Below, piece after piece: positions 25,316 to 35,323 of a stretch of DNA of 64,000 nt. How positions within the stretch are numbered: position 1 is the first letter of the stretch; the number at the start of each line of letters is the position of its first letter. Location: the NCBI GenBank assembly GCA_002839675.1, contig PGYM01000001.1, forward strand, positions 1,151,881 through 1,215,880. Direction: 5' to 3'. This stretch comes from Methanomicrobiales archaeon HGW-Methanomicrobiales-1 (lineage in GTDB: Archaea > Halobacteriota > Methanomicrobia > Methanomicrobiales > Methanospirillaceae). The notes under the pieces were generated by a model. That model made no database searches and was not told the DNA's origin. It saw only the letters and a program-made list of their open reading frames with translations. The position numbers and the translations under genes are program-made.

Positions 25316-26836
25316 ATGCAAACGGGTAAAATTTTAAGTTTTGTTCTGGTTGGTTGTCTGGTCCTGATGGGTTTTGCCGTTCTCGCGGGATGTACCCAGC
25401 AGGTGCCGGACGCCGGTGTGGTAAAGACTGACGCCGGCTCGGTTTCAGGAATGCAGCAGGGAGGACTCCGGGTTTTCCACGGCATCCCGTTCGCAGCTCC
25501 CCCGACCGGTAACCTGCGCTGGAGACCGACCGAGCCGGTCAAACCCTGGGACGGCGTGAAGGAAACGAAGATGTATTCACCGGCCTGTCCCCAGCCGTTC
25601 GCTGCAGATCCCGGCCTGAATATGAGCGAGGACTGCCTGTACCTCAATGTCTGGACCCCGGCACAGGGTGCCGATGAGAAGCTGCCGGTCATGGTCTTTT
25701 TGTATGGCGGGGCATTCGGCAAGATTGCCGGCTCCATGCCGCTGTATAACGGGACTGCCCTTGCAGAGAAAGGGGTTGTAGTCGTTACACCCAATTACCG
25801 GGTTGGTGCTCTCGGCTTCCTCGCCCATCCCCAGCTCGATACGGAGTCCCCGTATAATGTCTCGGGCAATTACGGGCTCCTTGACCAGATCGCCGCCATG
25901 CAGTGGGTCCAGCGGAACATCGGGCAGTTCGGCGGCGACCCGTCCCGGGTGACCATCTTCGGGCAGTCAGCAGGCGGGGAGAGTATTCTCATCCACATGG
26001 TCAGCCCGCAGAGCACGGGGCTGTACCAGCAGGCAATTGTCGAGAGCGGCACGTTCTGGACGAACGGGGCGGAAATTGATTCTCTTAATTCAAAAGCCGA
26101 TGCCGAGCAGCTCGGGGAGACATATGCACAAAGTCTCGGGTACTCCGGCCCGGATGCGATTGCACAGATGAGAAAACTGAGTTCTTCGGAAATTGCCAAT
26201 GCAACGCCCTGGCCGGCCTCACCGTTCCAGATGGTGAACTCCCGGCATTTCGAGCCAACGATTGACGGCTGGCTCATCCCCGATTCCCCGGACAAACTGT
26301 TTAGTCTCCACCGTGAGAACCCGGTTCCCCTGATTATCGGGAACAACGCCGATGACGGGACCACCCTTGCCGCAGATGCAAACATGACCGTTCCGGCATA
26401 CCGGACGTACATCCAGAACCGGTTTGGGCAGGATGCACCTGCGGTTCTCGCAAAATATCCTGCCAATTCAACCGCAGAGGTCCAGATCCAGCTTGAGCAG
26501 ATCATGACCGACTATGACTTTACCGATGCGGTGAAGTTTGTAGCGGGTTCAAATGCAGAACTGAATCCGGACACCTACCGGTACCAGTACTCCTATGTCC
26601 TGCCCGGGCAACCCTATGGAGCATTCCACGGCAGCGAGACCATGCTGTTATTCAAAGTCCCGATACCAGAGAATCCGACGAATGACGTGGTTGGTGACAA
26701 CCTGATCGATCTCTGGACCCGGTTTGCCAAGACCGGGGATCCAAACGGAGGTATGAATGTTACGTGGCCACGATATACTAAGGAGAGTGGCCAGTATCTT
26801 GATATCGGGGCAGTCCCGGTCGTGAAGAGCGGATAA
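25316..26836 (+). CDS. Carboxylesterase type B, lipoprotein (copy 1)
   Basis: A 506-residue exported esterase. Residues 1-26 are a lipoprotein signal ending LAGC with the lipidated Cys26. The mature enzyme is a typical type B carboxylesterase: EDCLYLNVW, an oxyanion-hole segment FLYGGAF, the nucleophile in FGQSAGGES, the acidic residue in GNNADDGT, and the histidine in AFHGSETMLLF. AAAGGAG lies 8 bases before the ATG; the longer upstream frame is not needed. A close paralogue lies at 28339-29868, with a phosphoesterase lipoprotein between. Substrate unknown; it acts outside the cell membrane. Confidence 0.88.
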   Translation: MQTGKILSFVLVGCLVLMGFAVLAGCTQQVPDAGVVKTDAGSVSGMQQGGLRVFHGIPFAAPPTGNLRWRPTEPVKPWDGVKETKMYSPACPQPFAADPGLNMSEDCLYLNVWTPAQGADEKLPVMVFLYGGAFGKIAGSMPLYNGTALAEKGVVVVTPNYRVGALGFLAHPQLDTESPYNVSGNYGLLDQIAAMQWVQRNIGQFGGDPSRVTIFGQSAGGESILIHMVSPQSTGLYQQAIVESGTFWTNGAEIDSLNSKADAEQLGETYAQSLGYSGPDAIAQMRKLSSSEIANATPWPASPFQMVNSRHFEPTIDGWLIPDSPDKLFSLHRENPVPLIIGNNADDGTTLAADANMTVPAYRTYIQNRFGQDAPAVLAKYPANSTAEVQIQLEQIMTDYDFTDAVKFVAGSNAELNPDTYRYQYSYVLPGQPYGAFHGSETMLLFKVPIPENPTNDVVGDNLIDLWTRFAKTGDPNGGMNVTWPRYTKESGQYLDIGAVPVVKSG

Positions 26837-26886
26837 CAGATCTCTTTTTTTTGCCGGCAAAAAAACGATAACAAACTCTCACAGAC

Positions 26887-26896
26887 TTTATAATAT
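26887..26896 (+). promoter_or_regulatory. TATA box of the phosphoesterase lipoprotein gene
   Basis: TTTATAATAT centred 26 bases before the ATG at 26917. A run of G and its C complement (AGGGGG...CCCCC) between TATA box and ATG could form a small hairpin if transcribed. Confidence 0.5.
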
Positions 26897-26916
26897 CCCA
26901 GGGGGAATACACCCCC

Positions 26917-27987
26917 ATGCGATTGCTTCAGTTACTTCTATTTATCTTCCTGATACTTGCGGTAAGTGTCTGTGGGTGCACGGCCCCGTCTCCGGCCCCG
27001 GCACAAACTCCCCCGGCAACAGTAGTTCCCACGACATTTTCGGGATCCGGAGACTGGAAATTTGTCGTATTCGCCGATTCCCCCGACCCGGCGGGGAACA
27101 CGACCACCGGTGTCAACCCGGTCCTCATCACGATTTCCAAAGCTATTGCAAAAGAGAAGCCGGATCTGGCCATCTATATGGGGGACCTGGTCAACGGGTG
27201 GGAATTAACCAAGGCATCCCCGATGGAGGGCAATTATACGGGCCAGTTCGAAAACTGGATGGAATACGTTGCTCCCATCCATAATTACACTGATGGCACG
27301 GGTATACCAATCTATGTTATCCGGGGTAACCACGAGGATGGCCCGAACCAGACCATTGCTCCCCTCCTAGATGCCTATCTCGCAACGGCGGCTGCCGGCA
27401 TGCCGGTAAACGGCCCGCCCGGCGAAGAGAAGTTAACGTATTCGTTCACGCACAACGGTGCAAAATTCTTATTAAACGATAATTATATCGCACACAATGG
27501 CAAGAAGGAGACGGTGAACCAGAGCTGGGTCTACGAACAGCTCACGCAGGAGACACGACCGTTCATCTTTGTCTTCGGGCATTCTCCCGCGTATGCCGTG
27601 GTGAACGATACTGAAGAGGATGATTACGCCATTGACGTTCATTCCCAAGAGCGCGATATATTCTGGAAGAGCATGGTCGACAATAACGTCTCTGCCTATT
27701 TCTGCGGGCATGCCCACCTGTATGTCAGGGGCGAATCCAAAGGAGTCCAGCAGGTAGTCAGCGGAAACGCCGGGGCACACGCGATCCCCTTCGATCCCGC
27801 GAATGTCGATCCTGCACTTACACTGGAGTACCCGAATAAGACCATCACCAAGAATGACCAGAGAGTCGGCTACGTTGTCATCACGGTCCATGAAGAGACC
27901 AGGACGTTTGACGGGGTAGAGAAACAGTTGAACCCGGTGACCGGGGAATGGGAGACCGGGGATACGTTCACCATCAAAGCCCGGTGA
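26917..27987 (+). CDS. Calcineurin-like metallophosphoesterase lipoprotein
   Basis: A 356-residue exported phosphoesterase. The signal (residues 1-21) ends VCGC and is followed by a Pro/Ala/Thr linker. The two-metal site is visible in order: VVFADSPD (first motif, about 50-57), YMGDLVNG (about 88-95), IRGNHED (about 133-139), VFGHSPAYA (about 217) and CGHAHLY (about 261-267). Placement between two carboxylesterase lipoproteins suggests combined breakdown of phosphorylated or esterified compounds at the cell surface; the substrate is not shown by the sequence. Confidence 0.85.
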   Translation: MRLLQLLLFIFLILAVSVCGCTAPSPAPAQTPPATVVPTTFSGSGDWKFVVFADSPDPAGNTTTGVNPVLITISKAIAKEKPDLAIYMGDLVNGWELTKASPMEGNYTGQFENWMEYVAPIHNYTDGTGIPIYVIRGNHEDGPNQTIAPLLDAYLATAAAGMPVNGPPGEEKLTYSFTHNGAKFLLNDNYIAHNGKKETVNQSWVYEQLTQETRPFIFVFGHSPAYAVVNDTEEDDYAIDVHSQERDIFWKSMVDNNVSAYFCGHAHLYVRGESKGVQQVVSGNAGAHAIPFDPANVDPALTLEYPNKTITKNDQRVGYVVITVHEETRTFDGVEKQLNPVTGEWETGDTFTIKAR

Positions 27988-28338
27988 AAATCAGGGATAT
28001 CCGGGCATAGGTGCAAAACGTTACCCCTCATAAACAGGGAGCAAATCCTCCCGCATCCTTTTTTTACTCTCAGTAACTGACACGACTACGGAACAATTTT
28101 CATAGTACGTTTTTCTATTGATCCATTCATCCTCCTTTATACCGGTAAAGAGCCAATCCATTTGTCCCGATCGGGCCTTTCATTCGGCAAGCCATACCAT
28201 TAAACCGTAACAGGCCTAAAATCACCATAAACACTCCGGTTTATACCGTGGTGACAGAGGGATGGCAGGTTTTTCATGAGGAATTCATATTCATCAGGAA
28301 CCGGGTTATCTTATCGGTCAAAAAGGGGATGAAATCCA
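27988..28338. other. Gap before the second carboxylesterase
   Basis: These 351 bases show no gene. GGTTTATACCG at about 28237-28247 is a possible TATA box, and AGGGGAT before 28339 is the ribosome site of the next gene. Confidence 0.35.
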
Positions 28339-29868
28339 ATGCAAACAGGTAAAAAAACAGCGAGTATTCTGGTAATCTGCGTAATCCTGATCGGATTTTT
28401 TTCATGTGCAGGATGTACCCAGACAGCACCGGCAACCGGTGTCGTAACTGAACCGGTGATTGTGAAGACTGCCGACGGCTCGGTTTCAGGATTACAACAG
28501 GACAATCTCCGGGTTTTCCACAGCATCCCGTTCGCGGCTCCCCCGACCGGTGACCTGCGCTGGAGACCCCCCGCACCAGTCAAACCCTGGGACGGCATGA
28601 AGGAAGCAAAGGAATATTCGGCAACCTGTCCCCAGCCGGGATCTGCTGCTCCTTTGAATATGAGCGAGGACTGCCTGTACCTCAATGTCTGGACCCCGGC
28701 ACAGAGTGCTGATGAGAAACTGCCGGTCATGGTCTTTTTCTTTGGCGGGGGGTTCAAGGAAGTTGCCTTCAACATGCCAACGTATAACGGGACCACCCTT
28801 GCAAAGAAAGGAGTCATCGTTGTCACGCCGAACTACCGGCTTGGGGCTCTCGGGTTCCTCGCCCACCCCCAGCTCGATGCCGAGTCCCCGCATAACGCCT
28901 CGGGAAATTACGGGATCATGGATCAGCAGGCTGCCCTGCAATGGGTCCAGAGGAATATTGACAAGTTCGGAGGGGACCCGTCCAGGGTGACCATCTTCGG
29001 GCAGTCAGCAGGTGCCGAGAGTGTTCTCGTGCATGTTGCCAGCCCGACGAGCAAGGGGCTCTTTTCGCAGGCAATTGTAGAGAGCGGCCCCTTCTGGGCG
29101 CACGGGGCGATCATCGATGCCACGCACCCGAAAGCGTATGCAGAACAGTTTGGCACGGAGTTCGCGACAAGCCTCGGGTACTCCGGCCCGGATGCGATTG
29201 CACAGATGCGAAAGGTAAGTCCCGAAGCCCTGATCAATGCAACACCATCGCCGTCACCCGGCTTCTGGACAACCCACACCGTCAAGTTCGAACCGACGGT
29301 CGACGGGTGGATCCTTCCTGACTCCATGGACAACCTGTACCTTTCCCACAAGGAAAACCCGGTCCCCCTCATGATCGGGAACAATGCCAATGACGGGACA
29401 ACGCTCTCGGCGGGCGCCAACATGACCGTCTCAGAGTATGTAAGCTTCATACGGGGCAGGTTCGGCAAAGACGCCGATGCAGTCCTTGCAAAATATCCCG
29501 CCAATTCGACTGCCGAAGTCCAGCTGCAGCTGGCGCAGATCATGACCGACTACGACTTTTCCGACTCGGTAAAGTTTGCAGCGGGTTCTATGGGAGACAT
29601 CAGCCCGGACACGTACGTGTACCGGTACAGCTATATCCTGCCCGGGCAGCCCAACGGGGCCTTCCACGGCAGCGAGACCCTCCTGTTATTCGGTGTACCG
29701 GTTCCCGCGAATCCATCGGTATCTGCAAATGTCGTTGATCTCTGGACCCGGTTTGCAAAGACGGGAAACCCGAACGGCGGGATGAATGTTACCTGGCCGA
29801 ACTATACCCGGGAAAAGGGCCGGTATCTCGATATCAATACGACCCCGACTGTGATGACTGAGGAGTAA
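28339..29868 (+). CDS. Carboxylesterase type B, lipoprotein (copy 2)
   Basis: A 509-residue paralogue of the enzyme at 25316-26836. Both start MQTGK and share most core segments, including EDCLYLNVWTPAQ, FGQSAG.ES, SGPDAIAQMRK and GAFHGSE. The lipobox is CAGC with Cys26. Serine (FGQSAGAES), acidic residue (GNNANDGT region) and histidine (FHGSETLLLF) are kept. Differences cluster in the segment after the nucleophile (about residues 235-320), which in this fold shapes the acyl pocket, so substrate range probably differs. The pair arose by duplication. Confidence 0.88.
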   Translation: MQTGKKTASILVICVILIGFFSCAGCTQTAPATGVVTEPVIVKTADGSVSGLQQDNLRVFHSIPFAAPPTGDLRWRPPAPVKPWDGMKEAKEYSATCPQPGSAAPLNMSEDCLYLNVWTPAQSADEKLPVMVFFFGGGFKEVAFNMPTYNGTTLAKKGVIVVTPNYRLGALGFLAHPQLDAESPHNASGNYGIMDQQAALQWVQRNIDKFGGDPSRVTIFGQSAGAESVLVHVASPTSKGLFSQAIVESGPFWAHGAIIDATHPKAYAEQFGTEFATSLGYSGPDAIAQMRKVSPEALINATPSPSPGFWTTHTVKFEPTVDGWILPDSMDNLYLSHKENPVPLMIGNNANDGTTLSAGANMTVSEYVSFIRGRFGKDADAVLAKYPANSTAEVQLQLAQIMTDYDFSDSVKFAAGSMGDISPDTYVYRYSYILPGQPNGAFHGSETLLLFGVPVPANPSVSANVVDLWTRFAKTGNPNGGMNVTWPNYTREKGRYLDINTTPTVMTEE

Positions 29869-29989
29869 ATCACTTTTTTCAAATATTTTTTGTTAAGGAA
29901 TTTTTCAAAATTTCTTAAGGAAAATTTAAAAAAAAAAGTTTTTGATATTTTGCCGGGATCTTTGTGCCTCTTGGAATTAACCAGCAGGA

Positions 29990-30388
29990 TCAGAGTATCT
30001 TCTTTCCTGCGTCGGTGCCGGGTTTGATCTGGTAGACCTCGGAAATCTTCAGGATCACTGCAGACTTTGGAGAGAGGTTGGCCTTGAACTCTTTCATCCA
30101 CGCAACATCCTGCTGGAATATCTTGTCATTTGTATGGAGGGTCACCGGACCCTTGAGCTGAAAGCCGCCTTTCTCTGCCCACCAGGATATGGCAACCTTC
30201 GGGTTATCTTTCAGGTTCTGGAGCGTCTTTAAGAAAAACTGGTCCGAAATAAGAAGTGTTTCGTTATCCAGAAGTTTGAACGCCCCTATCGGAACTACGT
30301 TTGGCATACCCTCTTTTGAAGAGGTTGCCATGAACACCAGCTTCGTTCCCGTCAGCGATTCCTTGATCTCATCTGTCAGTGTAACCAT
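29990..30388 (-). CDS. Pyridoxamine 5'-phosphate oxidase-like FMN-binding protein
   Basis: A 132-residue split-barrel protein. LVFMATSSKEGMPNVVPIGAF (in two overlapping parts, about residues 17-37) is the typical first hairpin, followed by ISDQFFLKTLQNLKDNPKVAIS and an EKGGFQLKGPVTL strand. These bind FMN or F420 in the family. It lacks the longer C-terminal part of true PdxH, so it is probably a general flavin- or F420-binding reductase. GAGGT lies 7 bases before the ATG. Confidence 0.82.
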   Translation of the reverse strand: MVTLTDEIKESLTGTKLVFMATSSKEGMPNVVPIGAFKLLDNETLLISDQFFLKTLQNLKDNPKVAISWWAEKGGFQLKGPVTLHTNDKIFQQDVAWMKEFKANLSPKSAVILKISEVYQIKPGTDAGKKIL

Positions 30389-30582
30389 TGCTGAACCTCA
30401 CATTCATCATTACTTCAAAGGCACTTATTGGTTTTGCAGTTCTCCCGGTTTTTCGGCAATATCAGGAGCAGTAATCCCGGAATTTTTCTCCGGGCGGATG
30501 CGACGGACGGGGGCTCTGCTGGGAAGATTGACGAACGGGGGCTGTCCTGGACCATCATCCGGGTTTTTTTAGGAATGCAACA

Positions 30583-30810
30583 TTATGCCGCAACCTGTTT
30601 TGTCTGGAACCGGGGGCGGATCTTTTCGGAGAAATATTTTCCAATCTCATCCGAATGCATAAAATCCTTATAGACCTTGGGGAGGACACCGGAATACTGG
30701 TAAACAAGTCCTGTCTGAAATTCTATCTCCAGGATTTTTGTGCTTTCATCATATCCCACGGAGCGCAGAATCCGGGATTTAACGGGTTGTCTTTCCAGGT
30801 ATATCACCAC
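30583..30810 (-). CDS. KTSC-domain protein
   Basis: A 75-residue protein matching the KTSC domain: SRILRSVGYDESTKILEIEF, then GLVYQYSGVLPKVYKDFM and GKYFSEKIRPRF. In other organisms this domain occurs alone or at the end of lysyl-tRNA synthetase- or nuclease-like proteins and is thought to bind RNA; the role here is not known. Two consecutive GTG codons (30810, 30807) can start it. A TATA-like TTTTTATAAAAA lies about 35 bases upstream. Confidence 0.75.
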   Translation of the reverse strand: MVIYLERQPVKSRILRSVGYDESTKILEIEFQTGLVYQYSGVLPKVYKDFMHSDEIGKYFSEKIRPRFQTKQVAA

Positions 30811-31117
30811 TCTTTTACACGTGTGCTGAATGGTTAAGGGTTTTTATAAAAATTTTTGTTTGGATACACGGCACCGGATTTTTGTTCCGGAAGGGTAGTG
30901 CAACGGTGGGCCGGTGCGATAAATGAGGGTACTGCTAAGTGACCATGACAAAGGCAGTTACACGTTTTTTTGTTCACGCATACGATCCTTTTTCATCATC
31001 TACCAGCATTTTAAAAACAGCACATTCTTGCCGGGTTACCCGTGAAGGGTGATTTCATGAAACGCAATATAAGTATAAGAGGAGTCAAGAACTGGTATAA
31101 CAGTGAGGAAATACCAA
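30811..31117. other. Divergent promoter region
   Basis: About 300 bases between the KTSC gene and the histidine kinase gene. The left end has a TATA-like box for the KTSC gene near 30841-30853. AACGCAATATAAGTATAAG at about 31060-31078 is A/T-rich and may contain the kinase promoter. No gene is seen. Confidence 0.35.
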
Positions 31118-34114
31118 ATGACCCCTGGTGAAGATTCTTCGTTGACCATATCCGAGCGAAACTGGGAGATACTCATCCTCACTTCCAGCAGTGCCGTCTT
31201 CCTTTTGACCTTCTATTGTCTCCTTGTCGGGATTACCACGGTTTTTACGCACCTCTATTATTTCCCGATCATTCTCCTTGCATACCGGTACCAGAAAAAA
31301 GGCGTGATATATTCCCTGGTCCTCAGCACATCGTATCTGTTAATCGAATTATTATTGCAGTACTCCAATACCGTTGAAATATTCAGTGCACTGCTACGGG
31401 TGTTATGTTTTACCGGTGTTGCAATCGTAGTTGCGTACCTCTCAACAAATCTTACCCGGAAACAACAGGATTTTTTCAACCTCAGCCAGTTCAACGAGAG
31501 TATTATATCAAACGCAAATGTCTGGCTTGCCGTCATTGATGCGAAAGGAAATATTATTACCTGGAACAGGGCAGCAGAGGACATATCCGGTTATTCCGGC
31601 AAGGAAGTTACCGGGAAAAATTCCATCTGGAAACAACTTTACCCGGACAGTAACTACCGGAAAAAAATTACCGGCATCATCACAACAATTACCCGTGAAA
31701 AACAATTTTTTACCAATTTTGAAACGGTTATCATAACAAAAGATGGCAGAAGTAAAACGATCTCCTGGAACACCCGCACGATTCCTCATGAACAGGGTGT
31801 TCTCGATCATTTTGTTGCAATCGGGATAGATATTACCGAACGAAAGCAAGGGGAAATGGCGCTGCGGGAGAGTGAGGAGCGGTTCCGCATGCTGCTCCAG
31901 AATGCCAATGACGGTATCTTTGTCTTTGAGCTCTCACCAAAAGGCCCCGGGAAGTTCCTTATTGTAAATGATCAAATGTGCAGGTTGTCCGGTTACACCC
32001 CTGATGAACTGACACACATGACCGTCACTGATATCGATGTTCCTGAACAATTCGAAAAAGTTCCGGGTATAATGAAACGGCTTATGGAAAATGGGTATGC
32101 TGTTTTTGAGACCGATTTACTGACAAAGGACAGGAAACGTATCCCGGTTGAAGTGAGTACCCGGGTCTTCGATCTCCAGGGTAAGCAAACATTCCTGTCC
32201 ATGGTACGTGATATCACCGAACGCAAACGGGCAGAAGATCAGTTAAAGGAGAGCGAGACTTTTCTCAATGAAGTTGGTGAGATTGCCCTTGTTGGCGGCT
32301 GGCAACTTGACATCAGGACAAATGACCTGCTGTTTACGAAAGAAACGTACAGGATTCATGAGGTTCCCGAAGATACGATAATCAATCTCTCACAAGCGAT
32401 ACTCTTCTTCGATATTCCGGGACGGTCAACTCTTGAAGCAGCGCTCCAGCGCTGTACGGAAGAGGGTGAGCCATTCGATCTTGAACTTCCCTTCACCAAT
32501 GCAAAGGAGAAGAAACTCTGGACACGGACTATAGGACGTGCAGTCAGGATCGATGGTAAGGTGGTGAAACTTGAGGGAACGTTCCAGGATATCACGGAGC
32601 GTAAGAATGCAGAAGAGATGCTTAAAAAGAGCCGGATCTATCTCGCTGAAGCAATGGACCTTGCACATCTGGTGAACTGGGAATTTGACGTTGCTTCAGG
32701 CATATTTACCTTTAATGATCGATTCTACGCGCTGTACGGTACAACAGCAGAGCGCGAAGGCGGGTACCAGATGACGGTAGAGGCATATGCACGGGAGTTT
32801 GTTCACCCGGATGAGTCGGATTTGGTGGCCAGCGAAGTGCAAAAAGCAATAAATTCCCCGGATCCGAACTATACGACCAAGATCGAGCACCGGATAATCC
32901 GCAGGGATGGTGAGATCCGGAATATCATCGTGCAGTTTGCAATCACCAAAGATGAACAGGGCAGGACAATCAAAACCCACGGGGCAAACCAGGATATCAC
33001 CGAACGCAAGACTGCTGAAAATGAACTCAAGTTACTCTACCGGGAACTTGAAGAACGGGTAAAAGATAGGACCTCTGAACTTCAAAAAACCAATGAAGCA
33101 CTCAAAGAGAGTTCGGAGCGGGTGCAACTCCTTCTCAATTCAACCGCAGAGGCAATCTATGGTGTGGATATGCAGGGTTTGTGCACATTATGCAATACTG
33201 CTTTTCTCAGAATACTGGGGTATGAACGGAAGGAGCAGGTTATTGGCAGGAAAATGCATGACCTCATCCACCACACGCATCCTGACGGGACACCCTGCCC
33301 AATCAGTGACTGCCGGATATTCAATGCCTTCCTTTTAGGAAAAGGCACCCATGCGGATAACGATATTTTCTGGCGGGCGGACGGGACCAGTTTCCCTGTT
33401 GAGTACTGGTCATTTCCCATGCGCAGGGACGACAACATCATTGGAGTGGTTGTCACGTTCATTGATATCACTGAGCGCAAACACCTCGAAGAGCAGAATC
33501 TCAAATCGCTCAAAGAAAAAGAGATGCTCTTAAAAGAGATCCACCACCGGGTCAAGAACAATATGCAGGTCATTTCAAGCCTTCTTTTCATGCAGGAACG
33601 GCTGGTAAAGGATGTAAAGGTCCGGGAGATCCTGCGGGAGAGCCAGAACCGTATCAGGTCTCTAGCGCTTGTCCATGAGGAGCTCTACCGTTCTGCCAAC
33701 CTTGACGAGATAGATTATTCAGCATACCTGCACAAAATCGTCCGGCAATTATCCGAATCCTATAATGTCGATCCAACCGCAATCCAGACACAAATCTTTT
33801 CAGAAAAAGTGTTTCTTGATATCAACAAGGCGGTTCCCTGCAGCCTGATCTTAAACGAGCTTATGTCAAATGCCATAAAACATGCATTTCCCTCGGGAAG
33901 AAAAGGCATTATAACCATTGATTTCAAATTCGAATCCGGTACCTACACCCTTATATTCAGCGATGACGGAATTGGACTTGCAGAGAATATTACGTTTGAA
34001 TGGACAGAATCGTTAGGAATGCAGCTTATAGCCGGCCTGGTAAAACAGCTGAACGGGACGATCGTATCGGACAGGAAAGCAGGAACAAAATATACCATAA
34101 CGTTTCCGGAATGA
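31118..34114 (+). CDS. Membrane-bound multi-PAS sensor histidine kinase
   Basis: A 998-residue kinase. Four or so hydrophobic segments (about residues 12-110) anchor it. Five PAS domains follow (about 125-240, 255-370, 385-500, 510-630, 660-790), most ending in the DITERK linker characteristic of PAS-PAC repeats. A coiled-coil stretch (about 640-660) precedes the last PAS. The transmitter is of the HisKA_2 / HATPase type with the phospho-accepting LKEIHHRVKNNMQVI (about 805-819), and nucleotide-binding segments LNELMSNAIKHAF and FSDDGIGL. The ATG at 31118 with GAGGA upstream is chosen over a GTG at 31103. It is followed after 23 bases by its likely partner regulator. Confidence 0.9.
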   Translation: MTPGEDSSLTISERNWEILILTSSSAVFLLTFYCLLVGITTVFTHLYYFPIILLAYRYQKKGVIYSLVLSTSYLLIELLLQYSNTVEIFSALLRVLCFTGVAIVVAYLSTNLTRKQQDFFNLSQFNESIISNANVWLAVIDAKGNIITWNRAAEDISGYSGKEVTGKNSIWKQLYPDSNYRKKITGIITTITREKQFFTNFETVIITKDGRSKTISWNTRTIPHEQGVLDHFVAIGIDITERKQGEMALRESEERFRMLLQNANDGIFVFELSPKGPGKFLIVNDQMCRLSGYTPDELTHMTVTDIDVPEQFEKVPGIMKRLMENGYAVFETDLLTKDRKRIPVEVSTRVFDLQGKQTFLSMVRDITERKRAEDQLKESETFLNEVGEIALVGGWQLDIRTNDLLFTKETYRIHEVPEDTIINLSQAILFFDIPGRSTLEAALQRCTEEGEPFDLELPFTNAKEKKLWTRTIGRAVRIDGKVVKLEGTFQDITERKNAEEMLKKSRIYLAEAMDLAHLVNWEFDVASGIFTFNDRFYALYGTTAEREGGYQMTVEAYAREFVHPDESDLVASEVQKAINSPDPNYTTKIEHRIIRRDGEIRNIIVQFAITKDEQGRTIKTHGANQDITERKTAENELKLLYRELEERVKDRTSELQKTNEALKESSERVQLLLNSTAEAIYGVDMQGLCTLCNTAFLRILGYERKEQVIGRKMHDLIHHTHPDGTPCPISDCRIFNAFLLGKGTHADNDIFWRADGTSFPVEYWSFPMRRDDNIIGVVVTFIDITERKHLEEQNLKSLKEKEMLLKEIHHRVKNNMQVISSLLFMQERLVKDVKVREILRESQNRIRSLALVHEELYRSANLDEIDYSAYLHKIVRQLSESYNVDPTAIQTQIFSEKVFLDINKAVPCSLILNELMSNAIKHAFPSGRKGIITIDFKFESGTYTLIFSDDGIGLAENITFEWTESLGMQLIAGLVKQLNGTIVSDRKAGTKYTITFPE

Positions 34115-34137
34115 ACAGAGACAAAGGAGGGAAGAAC

Positions 34138-35079
34138 ATGGAGAAAATGAAAAAAATACTGGTTGTTGAAGACGAATTTGTAACCGCTTCTGAGATCCGG
34201 GCACGGCTGACCGACATGGGATTCGAGGTGCCCGCTGCGGTGGATACCGGCCTGGATGCCATCAGGATGGCTGAGGAACTCAAACCGGATATTATTGTCA
34301 TGGATATCACGCTGAAAGGCAAGATGAACGGAATAGAAGCTGCCGAACAGATCCAGGCACGTTTTGATATTCCGGTAGTCTTCCTGACGGCACATTCTGA
34401 TGATGCGACGGTAGAAAAGGCGGTTAAGGCCGAACCATTCGGGTACCTCATCAAGCCACTCGAAGGACGTGCATTAAAAACCACGATCCAGATGGCGCTC
34501 TACAAGAGCAAGACCGAACAGGAAATCAAAAAACGGGATGCAATCCTGTTTGCGGTCAGTTCTGCCGTTGAGTGGTTGCTGAGGATATCCCGGTCGGATT
34601 CCCATGCACCGGACAAAATTGGTGATATTGATAACGCTGATATCCAGGATATCCTTGGACCGATTGGCCTTGCAGTGGAAGCCTGTTCCATGGGCATTTT
34701 TACTATCCAGCCGGGTCCTGACGGTTCGTCAACGGTCAGTATGAAATATGAATGGATTGGATCCGAGTGCCATCGAAATGAATGCATTCCTGAACTCAAA
34801 CTGTTTACTTTCTCTTCCATCGGGGTTTCGCACTGGTACGGTTTACTGTCAAAAGGAGAGTTTATTCCTTTAACCATTACTGGAATTCCGGAAACAGAGA
34901 AAACTCTTCTCAATCTGCTTCATGCAAAATCCGGGGCAATTATTCCTATTTTTATCCGGGATACGCTCTGGGGGTTCATCGGGTTTTTCGATATCACGGA
35001 AAAGATACGGTCAGCAGATGAGATCGAGGCATTAAGAATTACTGCAAATCTCCTTGGCGCAGCAATGGGATACCGGTAA
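34138..35079 (+). CDS. Response regulator with C-terminal GAF-like domain
   Basis: A 313-residue protein. Residues 4-120 form a receiver: ILVVEDE acidic pocket, phospho-acceptor in IIVMDITLKGKMNG (about residue 57), LTAHSD, and YLIKPLEG with the conserved lysine. After a short helix, residues 140-310 form a probable GAF-type sensor domain ending DTLWGFIGFFDITE and IEALRITANLLGAAM. No DNA-binding domain is present. AAAGGAGGG lies 8 bases before this ATG. Together with the kinase upstream it forms a phosphorelay unit; the GAF-like part suggests a second input or signal integration. Confidence 0.88.
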   Translation: MEKMKKILVVEDEFVTASEIRARLTDMGFEVPAAVDTGLDAIRMAEELKPDIIVMDITLKGKMNGIEAAEQIQARFDIPVVFLTAHSDDATVEKAVKAEPFGYLIKPLEGRALKTTIQMALYKSKTEQEIKKRDAILFAVSSAVEWLLRISRSDSHAPDKIGDIDNADIQDILGPIGLAVEACSMGIFTIQPGPDGSSTVSMKYEWIGSECHRNECIPELKLFTFSSIGVSHWYGLLSKGEFIPLTITGIPETEKTLLNLLHAKSGAIIPIFIRDTLWGFIGFFDITEKIRSADEIEALRITANLLGAAMGYR

Positions 35080-35323
35080 AAACAATTCCCGGGTTTTACC
35101 GGCCCGTGTATTTCATTTTAAAAAACCCTGTCCGGTTTACTCCATTTTCTCCAGTTTCTGCGGCAATGTTTTCCGGTTGATTGATCTTTGCGATAGGTAA
35201 AATGGATCTCTGCATTGAGGTGGAGCCCGGGCAGGTAACCATACTGGCTGATGACCGGTTATCAAGAGCGTAAAAATACAAGGCCGACAAAGATCTAAAA
35301 AAGCCCGTTACTAAAAATCGGGC

